DNA from: Flavobacteriaceae bacterium
GTDB lineage: Bacteria > Bacteroidota > Bacteroidia > Flavobacteriales > Flavobacteriaceae
DNA length: 8,897 bases
Reading direction: 5' to 3'
Assembly: GCA_002729755.1 (NCBI GenBank)
Contig: PBYT01000007.1
Location: 17,071-25,967 of the forward strand
Every line of letters starts with the position of its first letter. The first letter of the stretch is position 1. The translations under genes were made by a program, and so were the position numbers. The notes beneath the pieces are model-generated. The model saw only the letters and a program-made list of their open reading frames with translations, ran no database searches and was not told the origin of the DNA. Positions 1 to 6,991 of this stretch are shown here, in pieces.

Positions 1-1959
1 ATAAAGATTAATATCATCAGGGTTAATAACATCCATTATTGATACCTCTGCAGAAGAATTATGACCCCCCTCATTAATGCTTGATGCACCCATATGTGAA
101 TGTTCATCAATAATACCAGAGGTAATATGTTTATTTGAAGCATCGATTCTTTTAAAACTACTAGGAGTTTTAAGATTTTGGCCTATTTCAATTATTTCAC
201 CATTGCTAACTAGAATATCACTATTGTTAAGAATTCCTTCCTCTTCATTAGTCCAAAGTGTTGCATTATAAAAATGGATATTCTCTTGAATTGGTGCGGA
301 TTTTAACCCATAACCTATATTAGGATAGGTGATAGGTGAAATTTCTACATTAGATTCTTTTGGACTTTTCTTTTTATTTTTTGCGTTTTTAGAAATAAAA
401 GTCATTTTTGAGGAAAAGTCATTTCCTTCAAAATCACTTCCTGTTAATAGAAGTTCAGATTTAGCATTCACTTTTGAAGAGAGTTGAGCGAAAGATGTTT
501 TATCATGAATCTTATCAAAAATTGTTAGATATAGCCAGTTGTCCTTATATGATATTTTAGAATTTATTTTTATAGAGTCTCTAAGAATATTTGTAGATAT
601 CTTTTTTTGACTACCATTAAGTGAAACATTGTAATCTCTTTCATTTATATTTAGGCTATAGCTACCATCAATATTTACAATTTCCCTATCATTGATTAGG
701 TGTTTTTGTCCTTTAACCCAATTCTCATATATTAATGTTTCTTCATGAAAAATAGGTCCAGAGGTTACCAGGAAGTTTGCATAATAGCCTTTATCAATAG
801 CTCCAATTTTATCACCCATTCCAATAGCTTTTGCAGGAATAGTAGTTAGTGATTCTAAAGCTTTACCCTTACTTAATCCATGTTTAATGGCTTTTCTAAG
901 ATTAGTTAGAAATGATTTTTTACTTGGCAAATCTGAAGATGTAATAGAAAAATTAATATTATTCTTCTCAAGAATAGATAAGTTTGCTGGAGCTTGATTA
1001 TAATATCTCAATTGATTTATTGAAAGTCTTTTATTTAAGTGAGGATTAGAAACATCATATGCCTTTGGATAATTAATTGGAATAATTAATAGATTTTTGA
1101 AATCCTTTATTTCCCTAACATTTTCATACTCTTTTCCAGAACCTTTTATAATAAAATTGAGGCTTAATTCTTTAGATAATTTAGCAGCCCTTAATACATT
1201 AAGTTTATCATTTGCATCAAATATTTTAGGCAACTCCCTATTTTCAATTAAAGATTCAATTGCAAGATCTTTATTATTTGCAACTCCTTGAGAGTACCAA
1301 TCTGCATCGTAATATAATTGTCTAATTAGTGCTATAGAACCCATGACTGAACTAGGGTAGGCTTGGCTTGATTGTAAGCTTCTAGTAAAAGAATAGTGTT
1401 CTGCTACTTTTTGAGAAATTATCCTATACGATTCATTTTGATTATCAATTAATGCAACAGCAATACTAGTTCCTCTGTGGACACCATCAGGATTATGAGT
1501 ATTAACTACCCCAAAACCTATATCCCTTAATTGTTTAGCATCACCTTTGTTATACTTAAAATCATTTAGACTGTTATAATCACTAAGTATATGATCATTC
1601 CAATAATATCCAACTCGTGAAGGTTCATATTGAGAACTTCTACTAAAGCCTGTTCTAGAGATTTTTTTTATTCCAAAAGAAGAGCTTAATTCAACAAAGG
1701 ATGGATATACATAGCTTCCATTTAGGTTATGAATAACAGTGTTTTCTGGTATATTAATATTTGTTCCTACGGATATAACTTCTCCATCCTTAATTAAAAG
1801 TGTGCCATTATTAATAATCCCAGATTTAGTATGAATTTTTCCATTAGTAAATGCCTCGTATTGATGTTCTTTAGTTTTGACACCATCATTTACTATAAAA
1901 TAATCTTGACTAAAAGAAAAAGAAATAGATAAAAGGAATATGAATAGTATTCTAGACAC
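1..1959 (-). CDS. Exported tandem amidohydrolase, 3' end beyond the window
   Basis: The frame is open without a stop for 653 codons and runs off the left edge, so the C-terminus is missing. I start it at GTG 1959: the in-frame stop is at 1978-1980 with no ATG between, and GTG gives a signal peptide (residues 1-18, SRILFIFLLSISFSFSQ after the initiator). Two amidohydrolase-like units are visible. The first (about 30-405) ends in a typical family C-terminal segment, SLTTIPAKAIGMGDKIGAID, from residue 370. However, where a metal-binding HxH is expected it reads GSYVYPSFVELSSSFG (81-96), with no histidine. A linker, probably beta-rich, spans about 405-570. The second unit starts near 575 and has ITSGIIDEHSHMG, with H620 and H622 as an intact HxH. 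Flavobacteria carry amidohydrolases of roughly 1000 residues with this plan. Substrate unknown; the enzyme should be periplasmic. It is last in the operon, 26 bases after the DUF3810 gene. Confidence 0.88.
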   Translation of the reverse strand, partial: MSRILFIFLLSISFSFSQDYFIVNDGVKTKEHQYEAFTNGKIHTKSGIINNGTLLIKDGEVISVGTNINIPENTVIHNLNGSYVYPSFVELSSSFGIKKISRTGFSRSSQYEPSRVGYYWNDHILSDYNSLNDFKYNKGDAKQLRDIGFGVVNTHNPDGVHRGTSIAVALIDNQNESYRIISQKVAEHYSFTRSLQSSQAYPSSVMGSIALIRQLYYDADWYSQGVANNKDLAIESLIENRELPKIFDANDKLNVLRAAKLSKELSLNFIIKGSGKEYENVREIKDFKNLLIIPINYPKAYDVSNPHLNKRLSINQLRYYNQAPANLSILEKNNINFSITSSDLPSKKSFLTNLRKAIKHGLSKGKALESLTTIPAKAIGMGDKIGAIDKGYYANFLVTSGPIFHEETLIYENWVKGQKHLINDREIVNIDGSYSLNINERDYNVSLNGSQKKISTNILRDSIKINSKISYKDNWLYLTIFDKIHDKTSFAQLSSKVNAKSELLLTGSDFEGNDFSSKMTFISKNAKNKKKSPKESNVEISPITYPNIGYGLKSAPIQENIHFYNATLWTNEEEGILNNSDILVSNGEIIEIGQNLKTPSSFKRIDASNKHITSGIIDEHSHMGASSINEGGHNSSAEVSIMDVINPDDINLY

Positions 1960-1985
1960 TGTAATTGGTTTTTTTATTTAAGATA

Positions 1986-3041
1986 TTAATAATTTAATAA
2001 ACTCTTATCATCCTCATAGTAATTTATAATATGATTGACAATTTTGCTATAACTACGAATACCGGATTTTTGATTATTAGACTTAAGGTAAAAGTCATAC
2101 ATTATACTCTGTACATCATTAATTATATTATTACTGTATTTTGCCCAGAATTTTCTTCTAGAATTTATATCCTCAATTATTCCTGGATTAATTTTATCTA
2201 TAAACAAACTTAGATTCTCTTTATGGTTAATTTGTATTTCATTTAATAAATAAGTTAACCCAAATACATATCCAGAATATTTAATTAATGGATCTTGATT
2301 ATTTATTGAAGAAATAAATGCTAAAAAATTTGCATCACCTTCAGCAGCATACCCTAATTGGTGAGCTTGTTCGTGTAGAACAGTGATTGAGAAGTCAATA
2401 GAAGGTATATCTTTAACTACTATAGCTTCTAGGGTAAAAGGATTTATATATCCTGATACCCCTTGATATAAGTATAATTTAGAGAAGATAGATTTTTTTA
2501 CAAATTTGGTTGTTGGAATTTTATTGAACTTTTTAACGTTGTTTAATTTTAATTCACTTAAGGTTTTTTCTTTGTCAAATTCTAGGTCATTTATTGTAAT
2601 ATTTTCATCACCTAATAAAAGATGAATTTGATTTACATCATTTATTAGTTCAGTTAATGTTTTTTCAAGAGATTCATATTTTATTTCACCTATATCTAAT
2701 TTACTTATCAGGGGTGTTTTAAAGTAGTTTAATCCCCATAAACTGTAGAAAAGAAATATTGTAATTGATAGGACTGCAAAAACATTTACAAAATCATTCT
2801 TTTTAAATCTAAAAAAGAATATTAAGTAGATTATAAATGAGATTAAAGCTAAGAAGAATATTAAATCACCAATAGCAATGTTAAACCCCGAAAATAACAT
2901 CGAATAATATTTGAATATATATTGATAAATATATTCGCTATAGTATTCTTCTACAATTCTTGGATTGTTTTTTAGGTAATATAATATGAGAACCTGAGGA
3001 ATAAGAAGTAGAGCAATTATTTTTTTAAAGCCAATTCTCAT
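1986..3041 (-). CDS. DUF3810 family membrane protein with HExxH zinc motif
   Basis: This 351-residue protein has three predicted membrane segments in its N-terminal third (about 7-24, 55-77 and 85-104), then a large soluble domain. That domain contains VLHEQAHQLGYAAEGDANFLA: H223, E224 and H227 form an HExxH zinc site, and E234 in the following EGDAN is a plausible third ligand, as in gluzincin-type metallopeptidases. The plan matches DUF3810, a family found mainly in Bacteroidota. Proteolytic activity is inferred from the motif only. By the positive-inside rule the catalytic domain probably faces the periplasm. It lies 15 bases after the prolyl isomerase gene and 26 bases before the amidohydrolase gene, consistent with co-transcription and a shared envelope role. 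The length and ATG start look complete. Confidence 0.88.
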   Translation of the reverse strand: MRIGFKKIIALLLIPQVLILYYLKNNPRIVEEYYSEYIYQYIFKYYSMLFSGFNIAIGDLIFFLALISFIIYLIFFFRFKKNDFVNVFAVLSITIFLFYSLWGLNYFKTPLISKLDIGEIKYESLEKTLTELINDVNQIHLLLGDENITINDLEFDKEKTLSELKLNNVKKFNKIPTTKFVKKSIFSKLYLYQGVSGYINPFTLEAIVVKDIPSIDFSITVLHEQAHQLGYAAEGDANFLAFISSINNQDPLIKYSGYVFGLTYLLNEIQINHKENLSLFIDKINPGIIEDINSRRKFWAKYSNNIINDVQSIMYDFYLKSNNQKSGIRSYSKIVNHIINYYEDDKSLLNY

Positions 3042-3056
3042 AGATCGAAATACTCT

Positions 3057-4067
3057 CTAATTTATATCTACAAGTGTTACCTCAAATATTAAGGTTGCAT
3101 TTGAAGGTATAACACCATTACCAGCCCCAGCTTCACCATATGCAAGGTTAGGAGGAATAATTAATGTACATGAAGCACCTTTGTTTAGTAGTTTTATTCC
3201 TTCATCCCATCCTGGTATAACCTGTCCAACACCTAGGGTAAATTCAATTGGATCTCCTTTAGAAGAATCAACCTCTGAACCATCAATTAGTTTGAGAGAG
3301 TAATGTACCTTAACATTGTCATTATCTTTTGCATTACCTCCAGTTCCTTTTTTGGTAATATTATATAATATTCCACTATCAGTTGATTTATATCTTTTTT
3401 TAATATCCTCTAACCATTCCTCTTTTTCCTTTAATTTCTCTTCATTAGATTTTCTCTTTAACTTTAGATATTCATTAAACATATTTGGAGCATTAAAATC
3501 TTTAGCGGTTTGACCTATTCTAATTATTTCAAGTTTATTTATTACATCGTTTTGTTCTATTTTATTAATAATTTCTTGACCTATTTCAATTTTGCCAAAA
3601 ACACTATGTTTCCCATCAAGCCATGGAGTTTCTAGATGGGTGATAAAGAATTGACTACCATTAGTATTTGGGCCTGAATTAGCCATAGATAAAATACCAG
3701 GGCCATCATGCTTAAGACTATCAATAAATTCATCTTCAAAACTATATCCTGGTCCTCCTGACCCCGTTCCTGTTGGGTCTCCACCTTGTATCATAAAGTC
3801 ATTAATTACTCTATGAAATTTTATTCCATTATAATAAGATTTGTTTTTAAACTCTTCAGATACTAATGGATGATCTCCTTCTGCAAGAGCAATAAAGTTA
3901 GATACAGTTAGAGGAGTTTCCTCATAAGTAAGTTTTAGGATCATATCTCCTTTATTTGTTTGTATGTCAGCATAAATGCCATCTGTTAAGTTTGAGTAAT
4001 CTTTCATATTGTTACATGAATTAATTAAAAAAATAGAGCTAATCAATAAAAACTTGAGTTTCTTCAT
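3057..4067 (-). CDS. Dual-family peptidyl-prolyl isomerase lipoprotein (cyclophilin + FKBP)
   Basis: The protein catalyses cis-trans isomerisation of prolyl bonds and probably acts as an envelope foldase. It begins with a lipoprotein signal ending INSC, with lipidated C18 followed by Asn-Asn. A cyclophilin domain spans about 30-185, with F84-H85-R86 in GIKFHRVINDFMIQGGDP, SMANSGPNTNGSQFFITH (127-144), and W149 and H154 in WLDGKHSVFGKI. A charged, helical, probably coiled-coil linker (about 195-228) leads to an FKBP domain (about 249-336) with VKVHYSLKLIDGSEVDSS, GQVIPGWDEGI and PPNLAYGEAG, ending in the usual terminal beta strand. Both active sites look intact. Cyclophilin-then-FKBP fusions (CFBP dual-family immunophilins) have been described from Flavobacterium. 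The neighbouring DHH gene and FKBP domain also recall the gliding-motility lipoprotein GldI, but GldI identity is not shown by sequence alone. It starts 2 bases after the phosphoesterase stop. Confidence 0.93.
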   Translation of the reverse strand: MKKLKFLLISSIFLINSCNNMKDYSNLTDGIYADIQTNKGDMILKLTYEETPLTVSNFIALAEGDHPLVSEEFKNKSYYNGIKFHRVINDFMIQGGDPTGTGSGGPGYSFEDEFIDSLKHDGPGILSMANSGPNTNGSQFFITHLETPWLDGKHSVFGKIEIGQEIINKIEQNDVINKLEIIRIGQTAKDFNAPNMFNEYLKLKRKSNEEKLKEKEEWLEDIKKRYKSTDSGILYNITKKGTGGNAKDNDNVKVHYSLKLIDGSEVDSSKGDPIEFTLGVGQVIPGWDEGIKLLNKGASCTLIIPPNLAYGEAGAGNGVIPSNATLIFEVTLVDIN

Positions 4068-4069
4068 AA

Positions 4070-5071
4070 CTATGATTTTATATGGGTTAATATATCTTTT
4101 AAAAATTTTTCTTCAGTTTCAGCTAGACTTAAATGAGAAATTCCTCCTGCAGCATGAATATGTCCACCTCCATTAAAAAACTTTTCTGCAAAGTCATTTA
4201 CAGAAATTTTTCCTTTAGATCTAAAAGAAAGTTTAACAACACCTTCATCTTTTTTTTCTACCATAAGCACTGAACATAAAATACCTTCTATACTAAGGCC
4301 AAAGTTAACAAAACCCTCGGTATCTCCTTTCTTATAGTTATTTGTTTTTTGATCTTCATCGCTTAATAAAGAATACATAACTGGAAGATCTTTTACTTTC
4401 TTGAAATTCTCTAATGTTTTTCCTAATAATTTAAGTCTTGAAAATTGAAAATTATTAAATAAATTTTGATAGATCTGATCTATTTCTACACCCAAGTCTA
4501 TAAGTTCAGAAGCTATTTTTAATGTATTTGATGAGGTAGAAGGAAATCTAAATGACCCAGTATCAGCAACTATACCAGTATAGATGCATTCTGCTATATC
4601 TTTATCTATCAAATTTTTATCATATTCTGATAGGAAATTATATATCATTTCACATGTTGAACTCATGGATGGAACACAATAAGCATATGTAGCAAAATCA
4701 TCTGGTGATTCATGATGATCAATCATAATTTTAATTGCTTTAGATTCTTTTATATATGGAGATAATTTTCTTACTCTATTTAGGTTATTGAAATCAAGTA
4801 TGAAAATAATTTCAGCATGATTGATAAGTTTAACACATTTATCTTTGGATAAATCAAATCTATTTATTTCATCCTCACTTGGTAAAAACTTTAGTACTTC
4901 AGAATATTCATTAGGAGAGATAATATCTACTTCATGATTATTTTTGAAAAAGTGATAGATCGCAAGGCAACTTCCAAGTGCATCAGCATCAGGACTAAGG
5001 TGCGGTATAACAACTATCTTTTTTCTATCTAATAGATGCGTTTTTATATTACTAACAAAGGATTTATTCAT
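4070..5071 (-). CDS. nrnA: DHH/DHHA1 phosphoesterase, NrnA-like oligoribonuclease / pAp phosphatase
   Basis: This is a cytoplasmic enzyme of the bifunctional family that removes mononucleotides from nanoRNAs (2-5 nt) and dephosphorylates pAp to AMP; many bacteria use it in place of Orn and CysQ. The DHH domain shows motif I IPHLSPDADALGS (22-34: H24, D28, D30), an ILDFN aspartate (D93), the signature IDHHES (117-122) and TGIVADTGSFRF (165-176: D170). The C-terminal DHHA1 domain ends with the substrate-binding glycine loop GGGHIHAAGG (301-310). At 333 residues it has the usual family length and all metal ligands are present. It is the first gene of the leftward operon and diverges from ndk. 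Related DHH enzymes degrade cyclic-dinucleotide products (pApA, c-di-AMP), so the true substrate may be pNpN; motifs alone do not separate these. I see no N-terminal membrane or PAS domain of the GdpP type. Confidence 0.92.
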   Translation of the reverse strand: MNKSFVSNIKTHLLDRKKIVVIPHLSPDADALGSCLAIYHFFKNNHEVDIISPNEYSEVLKFLPSEDEINRFDLSKDKCVKLINHAEIIFILDFNNLNRVRKLSPYIKESKAIKIMIDHHESPDDFATYAYCVPSMSSTCEMIYNFLSEYDKNLIDKDIAECIYTGIVADTGSFRFPSTSSNTLKIASELIDLGVEIDQIYQNLFNNFQFSRLKLLGKTLENFKKVKDLPVMYSLLSDEDQKTNNYKKGDTEGFVNFGLSIEGILCSVLMVEKKDEGVVKLSFRSKGKISVNDFAEKFFNGGGHIHAAGGISHLSLAETEEKFLKDILTHIKS

Positions 5072-5077
5072 AAACCG

Positions 5078-5085
5078 CTAAGATA
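5078..5085 (-). promoter_or_regulatory. Possible -7 element for the leftward operon
   Basis: Read leftward, the sequence is TATCTTAG, a 7 of 8 match to the Bacteroidota -7 consensus TAnnTTTG. It ends 6 bases before the nrnA ATG. No convincing -33 TTG lies 18-21 bases upstream. In such an A+T-rich spacer a one-mismatch hit can occur by chance, so this is tentative. Confidence 0.25.
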
Positions 5086-5120
5086 ATACTATATTAAAAA
5101 ATAAATAAAGTCTTAGATAA
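5078..5120. repeat. Paired 9-base direct repeat in the nrnA-ndk divergent spacer
   Basis: CTAAGATAA (5078-5086) recurs as CTTAGATAA (5112-5120), one mismatch apart with start-to-start spacing of 34 bases, about three helical turns. The same copies also give a perfect 6-base inverted pair, CTAAGA (5078-5083) and TCTTAG (5111-5116). One copy overlaps the possible -7 element of the leftward operon. They could be paired operator half-sites, but the copies are short and the region is A+T-rich. Confidence 0.25.
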
Positions 5121-5145
5121 AACTTTTAAAAACTGTTTATATTAT

Positions 5146-5153
5146 TAAATTTG
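5146..5153 (+). promoter_or_regulatory. Bacteroidota-type -7 promoter element for ndk
   Basis: TAAATTTG matches the Bacteroidota consensus TAnnTTTG at every fixed position. Transcription normally starts a few bases downstream of this element, which here falls at about 5157-5160, on or next to the ATG at 5159. The ndk mRNA would then be leaderless or nearly so. No clear -33 TTG is visible at the usual distance, which weakens the call. Confidence 0.5.
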
Positions 5154-5158
5154 TGGCC

Positions 5159-5581
5159 ATGAAAACAAACAGAACCTTTTCAATGTTAAAACCTGATTCA
5201 ATAGAAGATGGATATATGCTTCCTATTCTCAATAAAATCAATGATTCTGGATTTAAAATCATAGCTTTAAAATATAAAAAAATGAAAAGGGGAGAAGCAG
5301 AAGAATTTTATTCAATTCATTCAGAAGAACCTTTTTTTGAAGATTTAATCAACTTTATAACTAGGGGTCCAATAATTGCCGCTGTTCTTGAAAAAGAGAA
5401 TGCTGTTGAAGATTTCAGAAAGTTAATTGGTCCTACAAATCCTGAACAAGCTGAAGAAGGCACAATTAGAAAAACTTTTGCAAGATCAATGGGGGAAAAT
5501 GCGGTACATGGTTCTGATAGTGATGAAAATGCAGGTATAGAAATTTCATTTCATTTTGATGAAGGTGAAATTTTCAATTAA
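5159..5581 (+). CDS. ndk: Nucleoside diphosphate kinase
   Basis: The enzyme transfers the gamma phosphate between nucleoside triphosphates and diphosphates through a phosphohistidine, balancing the cytoplasmic NTP and dNTP pools. From ATG 5159 the protein has 140 residues, the normal length for a bacterial Ndk. It opens with NRTFSMLKPD, carrying the conserved nucleotide-site Lys. It has EFYSIHSEEPFF and, near the C-terminus, the active-site stretch NAVHGSDSDENA, with H117 as catalytic His and the typical Ser and Asp after it. A GTG at 5153 is in frame and would add two residues. I prefer ATG because the -7 element TAAATTTG ends on the G of that GTG, which would lie upstream of the predicted transcript. 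The gene stands alone on its strand and overlaps the end of the DUF721 gene tail to tail by 8 bases. Confidence 0.96.
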   Translation: MKTNRTFSMLKPDSIEDGYMLPILNKINDSGFKIIALKYKKMKRGEAEEFYSIHSEEPFFEDLINFITRGPIIAAVLEKENAVEDFRKLIGPTNPEQAEEGTIRKTFARSMGENAVHGSDSDENAGIEISFHFDEGEIFN

Positions 5582-5870
5582 GTTTAATTTCTTGAATATA
5601 GCTTTTGCCTAGGTTTTTATTTAACAACTTTATTACTTTTTCTTTCTCAAAAAAAAGTTCCTCTTTTAAAACAGATGATTTTAGTTTTACTGAAAGAACA
5701 CCTTTTCTAAAACTTACATTAGATGTATACTTCTCAATATTTTTACCCATTACTGTTTTCCAGGCTTCTTGAATTTTTATTTTATCAATACCAATTCTGA
5801 TATGTTTTTGTGAAACAATATCATTTAGAATCTCAGACATTTTTTTAAAATCTCCCTGTTTATTTGTCAT
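5574..5870 (-). CDS. DUF721 / DciA-like protein
   Basis: This small protein (98 residues from ATG 5870) has the DUF721 fold signature. After the start come ISEVL-like residues (MSEILNDIVSQ), then a conserved Trp and glycine (EAWKTVMGKNIEKYT), a beta strand (GVLSVKLKSS) and a helix with EEL, ending in LNKNLGKSYIQEIKL. DUF721 includes the DciA proteins, which in many bacteria without DnaC or DnaI help load the replicative helicase DnaB. For this short form the role is inferred from the family. A TTG at 5885 would extend it by five residues and overlap the recF stop; ATG 5870 fits the usual start and leaves a 7-base gap after recF. Pairing with recF is a common arrangement and supports a DNA-replication role. 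Its stop lies inside the last codons of convergent ndk. Confidence 0.85.
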   Translation of the reverse strand: MTNKQGDFKKMSEILNDIVSQKHIRIGIDKIKIQEAWKTVMGKNIEKYTSNVSFRKGVLSVKLKSSVLKEELFFEKEKVIKLLNKNLGKSYIQEIKLN

Positions 5871-5877
5871 TTTAAAT

Positions 5878-6960
5878 TTATTCAATATTAAAGATTTCCT
5901 CTTTATTTGATGAATCTTTTAATGCATTTTCAACCCTTTCTTTGTGAGTGTCAGTGATAAAAATTTGTCCAAACTCATTTTTTTCAAGAATATTAACAAT
6001 CTGTCTTACTCTGTCTTGGTCTAATTTATCAAATATATCATCTAATAGAACTATAGGAGAGCTTCCAAGTTTTTCTTTATAATATTCAAATTGAGCTAAT
6101 TTTAAGGAGACTAAAAATGATTTTTGTTGACCTTGACTTCCAAAATTTTTTATTTTATTCCCGTCGATCAGAAATTCTAAATCATCTTTATGTATTCCTT
6201 TAGTTGTATATTGGACAAATCTATCTTTTGAAATATTTGACCTTATAATTTCTGAAAAACTCCCTTCATTTAGATTGCTATTATATTTTATATTAACCAT
6301 ATCATCTCCTGAACTAATATTATTGTAATATTTTTTAAATATTGGAATAAAAGATTTTAGGAATCTATTTCTTTCAGTATATATTGGTATTCCTAAGGAT
6401 ATTAATTGTTGATCATAAGCCTCAATAGTATTTTGGTCAAATTTTTTATTTATAAAGAAATATTTTAATAATGAATTTCTTTGGGTTAAGATCTTGTTGT
6501 AATCTATAACTCTTTTTAAATATACTTTGTCAATTTGTCCAATTACACTATCTATAAATTTTCTTCTCATTTCACTTCCTTCAATAATTAAGTTTTGATC
6601 ATGGGGTGAAATAATTATTAAATTAATTAATCCAATATGATCAGATATCTTTTTATAAATCTTACCATTTCTTTTAATACTTTTTTTTTCACCTTTTTTA
6701 AACGAACACAAAATTTCCTCTTTTCTTTCTGATATGAGAAATCCACCATTAATTGAAAAATAATCTGAACCGATTTTTACATTCTGATTTGAATAAGGGT
6801 TAAAGTAGCTCTTAGTAAAAGCTAGATGGTATATAGAATCAATAATATTTGATTTTCCAACACCATTTTTTCCAATAAAACAATTAATCTTTTTATCGAA
6901 ATTAAATTTAGCCGATGAAAAGCTTTTATAGTTATTAATTGATAGACTATTCAAAAACAT
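5878..6960 (-). CDS. recF: DNA replication and repair protein RecF
   Basis: RecF is an SMC-like ATPase that binds gapped DNA and, with RecO and RecR, helps load RecA at stalled forks. At 360 residues it has full family length. It opens with LSINNYKSF, then Walker A GKNGVGKSN (30-38). The later motifs are IISPHDQNLIIEGSEMRRKF (116-135), the RecF-typical GIHKDDLEF (255-263), the ABC signature FGSQGQQKS (273-281) and Walker B PIVLLDDIFDKLD (302-314). All ATPase motifs are intact, so it should be active. A run of nine A on the coding strand (6681-6689) encodes Glu-Lys-Lys-Ser without disturbing the frame. It is the first gene of the leftward pair with the DciA-like gene and diverges from the TPR-ribH-mutL operon. 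It is not next to dnaA or dnaN here, unlike in many Firmicutes and Proteobacteria. Confidence 0.97.
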   Translation of the reverse strand: MFLNSLSINNYKSFSSAKFNFDKKINCFIGKNGVGKSNIIDSIYHLAFTKSYFNPYSNQNVKIGSDYFSINGGFLISERKEEILCSFKKGEKKSIKRNGKIYKKISDHIGLINLIIISPHDQNLIIEGSEMRRKFIDSVIGQIDKVYLKRVIDYNKILTQRNSLLKYFFINKKFDQNTIEAYDQQLISLGIPIYTERNRFLKSFIPIFKKYYNNISSGDDMVNIKYNSNLNEGSFSEIIRSNISKDRFVQYTTKGIHKDDLEFLIDGNKIKNFGSQGQQKSFLVSLKLAQFEYYKEKLGSSPIVLLDDIFDKLDQDRVRQIVNILEKNEFGQIFITDTHKERVENALKDSSNKEEIFNIE

Positions 6961-6970
6961 AATAAGGTTT

Positions 6971-6978
6971 CAAAATAA
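6971..6978 (-). promoter_or_regulatory. Possible -7 element for recF
   Basis: Read leftward, TTATTTTG matches TAnnTTTG at all fixed positions but one and ends 10 bases before the recF ATG. A TTTTG lies 18 bases further upstream (within 6995-7001), a suitable distance for a Bacteroidota -33 element. The two elements are part of a repeated TTTTGAAA. The geometry is better than for the other leftward promoter, but still one base from consensus. Confidence 0.4.
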
Positions 6979-6983
6979 AACAT

Positions 6984-6991
6984 TAATTTTG
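6984..6991 (+). promoter_or_regulatory. Bacteroidota-type -7 element for the TPR-ribH-mutL operon
   Basis: TAATTTTG matches TAnnTTTG at every fixed position and sits 17 bases before the ATG at 7009, predicting a very short leader of about 10 bases. No clear -33 TTG is present at the expected distance. It lies between the possible -33 and -7 elements of recF on the other strand, so the two promoters would overlap. Confidence 0.45.

Noticed and set aside
77..271. Rightward open frame of 64 codons
   Set aside because: It lies entirely antisense to the amidohydrolase, covers the region encoding its DEHSH motif, and its translation resembles no protein.
1097..1291. Rightward open frame of 64 codons
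   Set aside because: Antisense to the continuous amidohydrolase frame; low-complexity translation and no promoter-like element.
2031..2213. Rightward open frame of 60 codons
   Set aside because: Antisense to the C-terminal region of the DUF3810 gene, with no independent support.
3316..3513. Rightward open frame of 65 codons
   Set aside because: Antisense to the linker and FKBP domain of the prolyl isomerase; its Ser/Phe/Leu-rich translation mirrors Lys/Glu codons on the other strand.
5153..5155. GTG as the ndk start
   Set aside because: It overlaps the last base of a consensus -7 element and adds two residues beyond normal Ndk length; ATG 5159 fits better.
5567..5592. Possible bidirectional terminator hairpin, GAAATT and AATTTC, at the ndk/DUF721 junction
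   Set aside because: The stem is only six mostly A-T pairs with a 13-base loop and lies in coding sequence on both strands; too weak to call.
5883..5885. TTG as the start of the DUF721 gene
   Set aside because: It overlaps the end of recF and adds five residues; ATG 5868-5870 gives the usual N-terminus.
6681..6689. Nine-T run in recF as a possible frameshift
   Set aside because: The recF frame stays open and all motifs before and after the run are in the same frame, so the gene is intact.
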